Shown one piece after another: positions 1 through 6,440 of a stretch of 12,536 nucleotides of DNA. The stretch is from Candidatus Latescibacterota bacterium (GTDB taxonomy: Bacteria; Latescibacterota; UBA2968; UBA8231): NCBI GenBank assembly GCA_021295675.1, contig JAGWBY010000134.1, positions 1 to 12,536 of the forward strand, in the 5' to 3' direction. The notes under the pieces were generated by a model. That model did no database searches. It worked only from the letters and a program-made list of their open reading frames with translations, and was not told where the DNA came from. The position numbers were made by a program, and so were the translations under genes. Positions within the stretch are counted from its first letter, which is position 1, and each line of letters starts with the position of its first letter.

Positions 1-625
1 TGGGGCGGGAGTTGCCGATGAGGTTGGTGGGGTGGAAGCGTTCGCGGAGTTCGTTTTGCAGGCGCAAGTTTTCGTCGATAAGCTGGGTTTGCTCGGCGCG
101 GGCGCGTTGGCGAGCGGCGACCGATTGGCCGATCATGACGGATATGATGGACAGCAGGCGCACGGTATCTTGCAGACTTTCGTTGTCTTTATAAGGAATA
201 TCGACGCTAATGGTGCCTACTACCTGCTGCTGCTGGAGGATGGGCACGCAAATGAACGAGGTCTGGTTCTTGGCCGCACTGCCGCGAGCACCGGTGCGGT
301 TGAGAAAGAGCGGCTCGCTGCTGATGCGCGGCACGATCACGGGCTTGCCCGATTCTACGACCTTGCCGGTGATGCCTTCCCCGACGTCGTAGCGACCGCG
401 CTTGATTTCCGATTGCGAGAGTCCATAGGCTACGTCGATAGAGACTTCGGAGGATTCTTGGCTCAAGAGGCTGACCGTCCCCAAACTCATGTCGAGTTGG
501 TCGCTCATGAGCTTGAGAATGACGTTGAGCGCCTCCTCAAACTTGGTCGTCGAGCCTAGTATTTGCCCGATTTCGTGTAGGATGGAAATTTGTTGTTGGG
601 CACTGGCGATCGGTAAGGTGGACAT
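1..625 (-). CDS. NifA-like sigma-54-dependent activator, N-terminal GAF part (partial)
   Basis: Translating the minus strand from ATG at 625-623 gives 208 codons open to the window edge. It begins MSTLPIASAQQQISILHEIG. Residues about 12-165 read as a GAF sensor domain, with runs typical of NifA-type activators: GRYDVGEGITGKVVESGKP, EPLFLNRTGAR and TSFICVPI. A helical linker follows (about 170-195, LIDENLRLQNELRERF), then NLIGNSRP, the usual entry into the sigma-54 AAA+ domain. The AAA+ and HTH domains must lie beyond base 1. An AGGATG ribosome site lies 8 nt before the start. Family knowledge: such proteins bind upstream of sigma-54 promoters and open them with ATP, with GAF sensing a ligand or redox state. 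Despite the likeness no nif gene is visible, and many NifA-like proteins act outside nitrogen fixation. The frame appears intact. Confidence 0.85.
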   Translation of the reverse strand, partial: MSTLPIASAQQQISILHEIGQILGSTTKFEEALNVILKLMSDQLDMSLGTVSLLSQESSEVSIDVAYGLSQSEIKRGRYDVGEGITGKVVESGKPVIVPRISSEPLFLNRTGARGSAAKNQTSFICVPILQQQQVVGTISVDIPYKDNESLQDTVRLLSIISVMIGQSVAARQRARAEQTQLIDENLRLQNELRERFHPTNLIGNSRP

Positions 626-645
626 GTAAATCATCCTATTTTTAC

Positions 646-686
646 GACATTTTTGTCATTAATATGGATAAAAATGACATTTTTGT
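646..686. repeat. Two direct copies of GACATTTTTGT, 30 bp apart
   Basis: GACATTTTTGT occurs at 646-656 and again at 676-686, exactly 30 bp (about three helical turns) apart. The first copy lies in the hyphenated palindrome GACA-TTTT-TGTC (646-657); the second overlaps the 670-684 palindrome. Position between the NifA-like start and its candidate promoter suggests paired operator sites. I do not know the regulator. Confidence 0.45.
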
Positions 687-689
687 AAA
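661..689 (-). promoter_or_regulatory. Candidate sigma-70 promoter of the NifA-like gene with operator in the spacer
   Basis: On the minus strand TTTACA (684-689) is separated by 17 nt from CATATT (661-666), about 36 nt before the ATG at 625. A 15-bp palindrome, AAAAATG-A-CATTTTT (670-684), fills the spacer and touches the -35 box, as an operator would. The -10 box is only 4/6, so the promoter is tentative. Confidence 0.4.
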
Positions 690-748
690 CATCAAAGAGC
701 CACATGTTCGTGGTTAAAACGAAAAATCGACCAAAAATACAGTGGCAC

Positions 749-765
749 ACGCCCTAAGAGGGCGT
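749..765. repeat. Perfect hairpin ACGCCCT-AAG-AGGGCGT
   Basis: A 7-bp stem with a 3-nt loop lies in the divergent intergenic region between the NifA-like gene and the UVR protein gene. There is no T-tract on either strand, so it is not an intrinsic terminator. It could be an operator or part of a small repeat. The rest of 626-872 has no ORF that I can support. Confidence 0.4.
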
Positions 766-823
766 CATTAAAGCCAAGTGTCGAAAATGCGTCGTACATT
801 ATTGTAGCATAAACTATGCCATC

Positions 824-862
824 GCAGGCTAGGGGCCAGAGAGACCTCGGCTCCTAGCCTGC
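824..862. repeat. Long inverted repeat with 10-bp perfect arms
   Basis: GCAGGCTAGG (824-833) pairs perfectly with CCTAGCCTGC (853-862). Partial pairing continues inward (GGCC against GGCT), so a long hairpin could form. It ends 11 bases before the candidate -35 box of the downstream gene. No poly-T follows, so I read it as an operator-sized palindrome or small repeat element, not a terminator. Confidence 0.45.
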
Positions 863-872
863 GGGAAGGTCA

Positions 873-901
873 TTGCCGGAACCCATCAACTCGGTTATAA
901 T
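873..901 (+). promoter_or_regulatory. Sigma-70-type promoter of the UVR-motif protein gene
   Basis: TTGCCG (873-878, 4/6 to consensus), a 17-nt spacer and a perfect TATAAT (896-901) lie 54 nt upstream of the chosen ATG at 956. The transcript would start near 908, inside the hairpin TGCAGAT-GAGAAT-ATCTGCA (904-923). Confidence 0.55.
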
Positions 902-903
902 TC

Positions 904-923
904 TGCAGATGAGAATATCTGCA
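904..923 (+). promoter_or_regulatory. Inverted repeat at the predicted transcription start
   Basis: TGCAGAT (904-910) and ATCTGCA (917-923) form a perfect 7-bp inverted repeat with a 6-nt loop. It begins just after the TATAAT box and spans the expected start of transcription, a common place for a repressor operator. The role is inferred from position only. Confidence 0.35.
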
Positions 924-955
924 ATGTCAGTAAACTGCGGTTGTGCGAGGTTGGC

Positions 956-1705
956 ATGAGTCGAGATATGACCGACCTATTAAATGAATGGTCCTTCGAC
1001 CCAGAGGCGAATGTGCGGAAAATATCGGGAAGGGACGGGGTTGCGAAGATCCAGATCCGAATTTTGCAGCTAAATCTCGATGGCCGGCCCGATGGTCGCC
1101 GGCCCCACGGACAGGACTTTGCCCTCGATTACTACCGGGGCGAATTGGAAAAATACCGTCGCGAGTACGGGGACAGCGACGAGGGTTTCGCGCTGGATGA
1201 AGCGGCTTGCCGCGAGCTTTTCGACGAGGGGAGCCGTTTGTACAAGCGCTACGCCTTTCTGATCCAACTGCACGACTACCGGCGGGTCGTGCGCGATACC
1301 GAGCGCAATATGGCACTTTTTCGCTTTGTCAACCGCTATGCCGAGTGCGAAGATGACCGCGACAATCTAGAGAGATGGTGGCCTTATATCTTGCGCATCA
1401 ACGGCGTGGCCCGGGCTATGATTTCCATCGGCGACCAGGACTACGACGGCGCGTTGGCGATCGTGCAGCGGACTCGCGCGCGGATTGGCACGTGGCCCGA
1501 GGTGGAGGCCGAGGAGTTCTTCATCGAGCGCGAGCGTTCAGAAGCCGCGCTCGATGAGTTAGAGCAGGAAATTTTGCAGAAGAAGCCGCTGAGCCAACAA
1601 GAGCAGTTAGAGCGCTGGCTACAAGAAGCGGTTGATAGCGAAGACTTTGAAAAAGCCGCGCTCTTGCGCGACGAACTCAAGAAGTTGCGGGAAGGCGAAG
1701 GCTGA
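956..1705 (+). CDS. UvrB/UvrC (UVR) motif-containing protein of unknown function
   Basis: The reading frame extends back to a TTG at 941, but ATG 956 is preferred because GAGG (947-950) sits 5 nt upstream; ATG 968 is a weaker option. The product is about 249 residues, soluble and highly charged. The last 35 or so residues (SQQEQLERWLQEAVDSEDFE then KAALLRDELKKLRE) match the UVR helical hairpin found in UvrB and UvrC and in many unrelated proteins. The rest is acidic and helix-rich with no nuclease or helicase motif, so it is not UvrB or UvrC. Family knowledge: UVR motifs mediate protein-protein contacts. I recall similar proteins in Planctomycetes-like genomes, with no established role. It is a single-gene unit with its own promoter and terminator. 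Confidence 0.75.
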   Translation: MSRDMTDLLNEWSFDPEANVRKISGRDGVAKIQIRILQLNLDGRPDGRRPHGQDFALDYYRGELEKYRREYGDSDEGFALDEAACRELFDEGSRLYKRYAFLIQLHDYRRVVRDTERNMALFRFVNRYAECEDDRDNLERWWPYILRINGVARAMISIGDQDYDGALAIVQRTRARIGTWPEVEAEEFFIERERSEAALDELEQEILQKKPLSQQEQLERWLQEAVDSEDFEKAALLRDELKKLREGEG

Positions 1706-1735
1706 GCCGTTACAGAATCGCACTAGCCACAATGC

Positions 1736-1772
1736 AAAGCGGGGAGCCCGATAATTCGAGCTCCCCGCTTTT
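1736..1772 (+). terminator. Intrinsic terminator of the UVR-motif gene
   Basis: AAAGCGGGGAGC (1736-1747) pairs perfectly with GCTCCCCGCTTT (1760-1771), giving a 12-bp GC-rich stem with a 12-nt loop and a short T-run (TTTT at 1769-1772). It lies 30 bases after the stop codon. Confidence 0.8.
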
Positions 1773-1777
1773 CGTGC

Positions 1778-1864
1778 CTAGAAACCATCTCATAGGTAAA
1801 GGGCGACCACAAGGGTCGCCCCTACATGAATGGTGTATTCAGACGTTTATGAGATAATTTCTAG
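1778..1864. mobile_element. 87-bp MITE-like nested palindrome at the end of the sigma-factor gene
   Basis: CTAGAAACCATCTCATA (1778-1794) and TATGAGATAATTTCTAG (1848-1864) are 17-bp terminal inverted repeats matching at 15 positions; the two differences would still pair as G-U in RNA. Inside, GGGCGACC (1801-1808) and GGTCGCCC (1814-1821) form a second hairpin. Both ends carry CTAG. The inner sequence resembles GGGCGACC..GGTCGCCC repeats I recall from many bacterial genomes. No ORF is inside, so it would be non-autonomous. Its right end contains the TAG stop of the sigma-factor frame. Confidence 0.55.
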
Positions 1865-2708
1865 TAAAACTCCGTCTCATCTACTAGCGCGAGAAGCGAC
1901 TGGTAGCGAGTCGGGTGGCGGAGCTTGCTCAGGGCGCGCTCCTTGAGCTGGCGCACGCGCTCCCGCGTCAGGCGGTCAGCGCTTGACTGCCATCGAGACC
2001 GAAGTAGAGGCGAATGATGCGCAACTCGCGGTCTTCGAGGCTGGCGAGGGCTTCCTCTAGGTGGGCGCGAGCCGAGTTTTGCAAGACGTCGCTGTCGGGC
2101 GTCGCCTGATTGTCGTCGGCGAGGAGACTGAGCAAGCTGCGGTCGTCGTCGTCCTCAAAGGACTCGTCGAGCGAACGCACCGAGCGGGCGCTGAGCATGG
2201 TGTCGAGGACCTCCTCGGTTGGTAGGCCCAACTCAGCGGCGATTTCCTCGACATCCGGCTCGCTCTCGCGGCCTTGGCCCAGCTTGCGCACGGCCCGCGA
2301 AATGTCCTTGAGCAGGCTGAGCTTGTTCAGCGGCAGACGCACGGTGCGGGCGTGCTCGGCGATGGTCTGCAAGATGGACTGTTTGATCCACCACACGGCG
2401 TACGAGATGAACTTGTATCCCTTGGTGCCGTCGAAGCGCTCAGCAGCGGTCAGCAAGCCCACGTTGCCTGCGCTGATCAGGTCCTCTAGCGAGAGCCCGC
2501 GATTCTGGTACTTTTTGGCTACATCAATGACGAAGCGCAGGTTGGCTTGAACCAACTCGTCGCGCGCGGCCATGTCGCCGTCTTGGATCCGCGCCGACAA
2601 CTCGACTTCCCGCTGGCGGCTCAGTGGCCTAGAATCGGCGATGTCGTCGAAGTAGAGGCGCAGGGTGTTGTCCTCGTCATTTAGGACTTCTTGGATCGCG
2701 TAAGCCAT
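1861..2708 (-). CDS. RpoD-like sigma-70 family sigma factor, frame broken in region 4.2
   Basis: From ATG 2708 (AAGGAAGG 8 nt upstream) the frame reads a short housekeeping-type sigma factor lacking region 1.1. Region 1.2 starts at DNTLRLYFDDIADSRPLS. Region 2 spans about 50-125, with LSLEDLISAGNVGLLTAAER and the -10 recognition run YAVWWIKQSILQTIAEHART. Region 3 follows, then region 4.1 (EEALASLEDRELRIIRLYFG). After LDGSQALTA a TGA at 1968-1970 stops this frame at 246 residues. The -35 recognition helix LTRERVRQLKERALSKLRHP and the C-terminus ending DETEFY lie in the next frame down to TAG 1861-1863. The first helix of the HTH (about LEEIGxxLG in the family) is missing, equal to a gap of roughly 25 nt. 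As it stands the protein could bind -10 but not -35 elements. rpoD is normally essential, so an assembly error or a second intact copy elsewhere is likely. Group 1 versus group 2 is not resolved. Confidence 0.8.
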
Positions 2709-3216
2709 GTGCGAAACCTTCCTTGGGTAATGGGGTTAGCAGGTGCAAATTTTTGCACTTAGTTGCAACAATTTTGGACTGATGTTCTGTAAGGCGCTTG
2801 AATTGCGCTAGTTAGAAGCGTCAGGCTCTATGTGCCCAAAGTGCAAAAATTGCATCCTCATTGTTTCAGTTCGAGGTTGCAAAGCGTCCCCGCGTTGCTC
2901 AATGCTCGATCTGACAAAATTGTTTGCTCTGTATTAACAAATAGTTACGGTCGATGCGGGCTATGAAACTCTGCTGGTCGCGCGGAAGGCGACCGGCGCT
3001 CCTTTCGACTCACATTATAGATAAGCAAATCCAATGCCACTTTTAGTTTCTTATAGTTAAATCATTGTGGATATGTCACTTATGAGAAAGATAGTAGTGG
3101 GGGAGGAGCAGGTTGAGGGACCGCACAGGCGCAAAAGTGCAAAAGATGCAGGAGTCGTCTAGCGTTGGCGAATGGGCTGCCGACTTGTCGCGCGTTCGCC
3201 GCCAGCCGCCAGCGTG
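2709..3216. other. Gene-free stretch between the sigma factor and the response regulator
   Basis: About 500 bp without a supportable gene. It is AT-rich towards 3010-3090. It holds the TGCAA palindromes at 2743-2758 and 2842-2854 and further AGTGCAAAAG-type words near 3136. GGCGAA (3165-3170) and TTCGCC (3194-3199) form a weak inverted repeat beyond the 3' end of the response regulator. I see no tRNA, rRNA or strong terminator. Confidence 0.4.
2743..2758. promoter_or_regulatory. Perfect palindrome GTGCAAA-TT-TTTGCAC upstream of the sigma-factor gene
   Basis: This 16-bp palindrome lies 34 bases upstream of the sigma-factor ATG. A related one, TGCAA-AAA-TTGCA (2842-2854), lies about 100 bp further upstream, and single TTGCA/TGCAA half-sites occur at 2763-2768 and 2875-2879. 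The clustering suggests an operator for one regulator. No named motif is claimed. Confidence 0.4.
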
Positions 3217-4535
3217 TTACTTGGTGGTGATGTTGTACCGCTTGAGCTTGTACTGGAGGGAGCGGACGCTAATGCCCAAAATGGCGGCCGCTTCGCGGCG
3301 GTTGCCCGTGAGGCGTTGGAGGGTCTGGCGGATGAGTTCGGCTTCGACCTCTTGGAGGGAAGAGCCGAATCGGCTAGCTCGCCGAGCGGGCCGGGCAGGT
3401 GTTCGGGGAGGATGACTGCTGCCGGGGTGGTGACCACCAGCCGCTGCAGCAGGTTGCGCAACTGACGCACATTGCCCGGCCAATTATAGGCGATGAGGCC
3501 CTCCATGGCCTCTGGGCTGATTTTCTTCGAGGGCTTGTTTTGCGCGCGGCAGGTTTCGTCGAGGCACATTTCGACTAAGACCGGGATGTCTTCCCGCCGT
3601 TGGCGCAAAGGAGGAATGTCGATGGGGATCACGTTGAGGCGGTAGTACAGGTCTTCGCGGAAGCCCCCTGTTGCGACCGCGTCTTCGAGATCGCGGTTGG
3701 TCGCGGCGATGATGCGCACATCGGCGCGGTGGACCTGCGGATCCCCGAGCGGTTGGAACTCGTGGGACTCTAGGACGCGCAGAAGCTCGACCTGATTTTT
3801 GTGCGAGACCTCGCCGATTTCGTCGAGAAAGAGGGTCCCGTCCTCGGCGAGAGTGAAACGGCCGGGCCGGTCGGCGTGGGCACTGGTAAAGGCCCCGCGC
3901 TTGTGGCCGAACAATTCGCTGGTAAAAAGTTCTTCGGTGAAGCCGCCGCAGTTGACGGCCATGCTACGATCGTGGATGGCGCGTGCTACTAGATCCTTGC
4001 CAACGCCGGTCTCGCCGCGCAAGAGCACCGGCACGTCTGTTTCGGCCACTTGTTTGATCGTAGCTGCGGCGGCCTGCATGGCCGGGCTGCGGCGTACGAG
4101 ACGGCGGAAGGGGGCTTCTTTTTCGAGGCGGTGGTGGAGCTTGCGGTTTTCGACGACGAGCTCGAAGCGATCTAGGGCGCGAGAGACTACGGGGCGCAAG
4201 TTGTCTAGATCGACGGGTTTGGTCACCACGTCGTACGCGCCTTTGCGCATGGCTTCGACCGCGATGTGGACGTTGTCGTGGTCCGTGAGTATGATGCACA
4301 GGGTGTCGGGGTGTTGCTGGCCGACCTCCTGCAAAAGTTTCATCCCAGCGGGGCCGGGCATCTGCAAGTCGAGAATGGCCAAGTGGAAATTGCCAGCTTT
4401 TAGCATCCGGCGCACTTGGGCACCGTCCGCGGCGGTTTCAATGGCATAGCCGGGTTTTTGCAATGCCTCTTGCAGCCCTTCGCGGATAAAGAGCGATTGG
4501 TCGGCGATGAGGATGTTGGCCTGAAGTTGGGGCAT
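3217..4535 (-). CDS. NtrC-family sigma-54 response regulator (REC, AAA+, Fis HTH), frameshifted before the HTH
   Basis: From ATG 4535: a receiver domain (residues 1-120) with D12, phosphoacceptor D56, T84 and K106. A linker helix follows, then the sigma-54 AAA+ domain (about 145-385). That has Walker A GETGVGKD (174-181), Walker B LFLDE (D239, E240) and the sensor/arginine-finger run ATNRDL..GGFREDLYYRLNV. The sigma-54 contact loop reads GAFTSA (214-219) instead of GAFTGA. After LPGPLGELADS (near 3371) the frame runs into low-complexity sequence to a stop at 3159. The true end, FGSSLQEVEAELIRQTLQRL and a Fis-type HTH (NRREAAAILGISVRSLQYKL), lies in another frame to TAA 3217-3219. Between HDRS and MAVNC (near 3961) about seven residues usual in the family are absent. 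No histidine kinase is adjacent, so the signal and targets are unknown. Confidence 0.85.
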
Positions 4536-4544
4536 GAGCTTCTG

Positions 4545-4572
4545 TTGACAGTGGTGGTAACGGGACTAGCTT
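4545..4572 (+). promoter_or_regulatory. Possible sigma-70 promoter of the menaquinone cluster
   Basis: A perfect TTGACA (4545-4550) is followed after 16 nt by TAGCTT (4567-4572, 3/6 to consensus). Transcription would start at about 4579-4580, at the menG ATG, giving a leaderless message; no ribosome site is visible before that ATG. The 44-bp gap must also serve the divergent response regulator. Confidence 0.35.
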
Positions 4573-4579
4573 TTCCTGC

Positions 4580-5308
4580 ATGGAGAATAAGCAAAACGTC
4601 GCCGAACACAAGAGGCGCAACCGAGACATGTTCAACGCCATTGCCCGGCGTTACGACTTGCTCAACCACCTGCTCAGTGGCGGCGTGGATGTGTACTGGC
4701 GGCGGCGTGCTCTCGACTGCGCCTTGGAAACCTCCCCACAGCGCGTGTTGGACCTCGCTACTGGCACTGGCGATTTTGCCCTAGCGGCGGCGCGGCTGGG
4801 GCCGCAGCAAGTAGTAGGCGTCGATATGGCCGTTGAGATGCTGCGGTTGGGTGCCGCCAAAGTCGCTGCCAAACGCCCGCCGATGCCGCTGGAGCTATTG
4901 GTCGGCGACGCCGAGCAACTACCGTTTCAGGACAATACCTTTGACATGGTGACCGGCGCCTTTGGGGTGCGTAACTTTGGGAACATTCCTAGGGGCTTAG
5001 CCGAGGCTTATCGGGTGCTCAAGCCCGGCGGCCAACTTTTGGTGCTCGACTTCTGCGAGCCTACTGCGCCGCTGTTTCGGCAATTGTATTTGTTTTACTT
5101 TCACAAAGTGCTGCCCTTAATCGGCGGCCTAATCTCCGGTCAGCGCCGGGCCTACGCCTATCTGCCGCGCTCAGTGGGGACCTTTCCCCAAGGGCAGGCC
5201 TTTGTCGAATTACTCGTCGCGGCTGGTTTCAGCCAGACGCGCTACACGCCCATGACCCTAGGAATTGCCGCAGTGTACCAAGGAGTCAAAGGGCCGGTTG
5301 ACGAATAG
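4580..5308 (+). CDS. menG: Demethylmenaquinone methyltransferase (UbiE/MenG family)
   Basis: This is an intact 242-residue class I SAM-dependent methyltransferase, the usual UbiE/MenG length. Visible marks are MFNAIARRYDLLNHLLSGG near the N-terminus, SAM motif I VLDLATGTGD (56-65), VVGVDMAVEMLRLG, the GDAEQLPFQDNTFDMVTGAF motif, VRNFGN, the post-motif LKPGGQLLVLDFCEP, and LIGGLISGQRRAYAYLPRSV near the C-terminus. Family role: C-methylation of the prenylated ring in the last step to menaquinone (or ubiquinone in organisms that make it). Leading a cluster of futalosine-pathway genes, the menaquinone role is much more likely. The gene diverges from the response regulator with only 44 bp between starts. 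No Shine-Dalgarno sequence is seen. No gaps were noticed, unlike the next two genes. Confidence 0.9.
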   Translation: MENKQNVAEHKRRNRDMFNAIARRYDLLNHLLSGGVDVYWRRRALDCALETSPQRVLDLATGTGDFALAAARLGPQQVVGVDMAVEMLRLGAAKVAAKRPPMPLELLVGDAEQLPFQDNTFDMVTGAFGVRNFGNIPRGLAEAYRVLKPGGQLLVLDFCEPTAPLFRQLYLFYFHKVLPLIGGLISGQRRAYAYLPRSVGTFPQGQAFVELLVAAGFSQTRYTPMTLGIAAVYQGVKGPVDE

Positions 5309-5348
5309 GATACCCATAGGTATTATGTACTAAACGCGGGAGAAATAA

Positions 5349-6435
5349 GTGATTTACGACGATCTTATCGGCCGTGCCGGTCTCGCAGATATCCACGACA
5401 AAGTGCTGGCTGGCCAGCGCTTGAGCTTGGACGATGGCCTGCGTCTATACGCCTGCGATGAATTGCCTGTCTTGGGCTATTTGGCCAATATCGTCCGCGA
5501 GCGCAAAAGCGGCGACATCGCGTACTACGTGCGCAATCAGCACATCAACTATACCAACATCTGCAACAAGCTCTGCAAGTTCTGCTCCTTCTACGTCAAG
5601 CCCAAAGACGAGCACGGCTACGTATTGGAACCCGAGCAAGTCGCCGCGCGGGTCGCCGAGTACGATCAAGCCCCGATCACCGAGATCCACATGGTCGGCG
5701 GCGTCAATCCCAAACTGCCCTACCAGTACTATCTCGACGTCTTGCGGGCGATGAAGCAAGCCCGCCCCGCCGCGCATCTGAAGGCCTTCACCATGATCGA
5801 GATCGCCCAGATTCAGCGCATCGCCAAAAAGCCGCTGGAGGAGATTTTTCTGGAGTCGCTGCCCGGCGGTGGGGCCGAGGTCTTCAGCGACCGGGTTCAG
5901 GGCGACCTTTTTTGGACTAAGGCGGATTCCGAGGAGTGGCTGGAAATCGCGCAGACGGCGCATCGAGCCGGCCTGCCCTCCAACGCCACCATGCTCTACG
6001 GCCACATCGAAAATACCGCGGAGAAGGTCTATCACCTCGTGCGGCTGCGCGAAGTACAGGACGAGACCGGCGGTTTTCTCTGCTATATCCGAGCGCACCG
6101 AGTTGGAGGACTTGCCTGGGCCGACGGGTTGCCTAGATCTCAAGGAGATCGCCGTGGGACGGCTGATGCTGGACAACTTCCCCCACGTCAAGACTTTTTG
6201 GATTATGAACACCATTGAGATTTCGCAGACCGCGCTCTGGTACGGGGCCGACGATATCGACGGCACGGTCATGGACTACGAGATCACTCGCAAGAGTTTC
6301 ACCGAGACCCAGCAGCGGCTGACCCAGGCCGAACTCTTGCAGCGCATTGTCGAGGCCGGGCGCCAGCCCTTGGAGCGCGACTCCCTCTACAATATCGTCG
6401 CCGATACTTCGACTCTGCTGGCGGCGACTGGATAG
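5349..6435 (+). CDS. mqnE: Aminofutalosine synthase MqnE (radical SAM), frame broken near 6090
   Basis: Start GTG 5349 has GGGAGA 5 nt upstream. The radical SAM cluster motif C72-x3-C76-x2-C79 is in NICNKLCKFCSFY. Other MqnE marks are ITEIHMVGGVNPKLPYQYYL, HLKAFTMIEIAQI, SLPGGGAEVFSDRV and ATMLYGHIE. Family role: radical addition joining SAM-derived adenosine to 3-[(1-carboxyvinyl)oxy]benzoate to form aminofutalosine. The first frame loses homology after GGFLCYI (6089) and stops at 6218. From 6091 another frame continues ERTELEDLPGPTG..LMLDNFPHVKTFWIMNTIEI to TAG 6433-6435. The usual PLxxHP residues at the join are missing, consistent with a gap of about 17 nt. A second, in-frame gap of about seven residues appears at FLE/SLPGGG (near 5855), where relatives read LKxAGLD. 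Gap sizes come from remembered consensus. As given, no full-length enzyme would be made. Confidence 0.85.
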
Positions 6436-6440
6436 CACCC

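Noticed and set aside
32..559. Plus-strand open frame of 175 codons
   Set aside because: It is antisense to the NifA-like GAF frame, which has recognisable motifs throughout; this one resembles no family.
741..765. TGGCAC near 743 as a sigma-54 promoter
   Set aside because: No TTGC-like -12 element at the required spacing; the sequence is instead the edge of a hairpin.
5445..6272. Minus-strand open frame of 275 codons opposite mqnE
   Set aside because: GC-rich coding DNA often leaves long antisense frames. The plus strand has the CxxxCxxC cluster and MqnE motifs.
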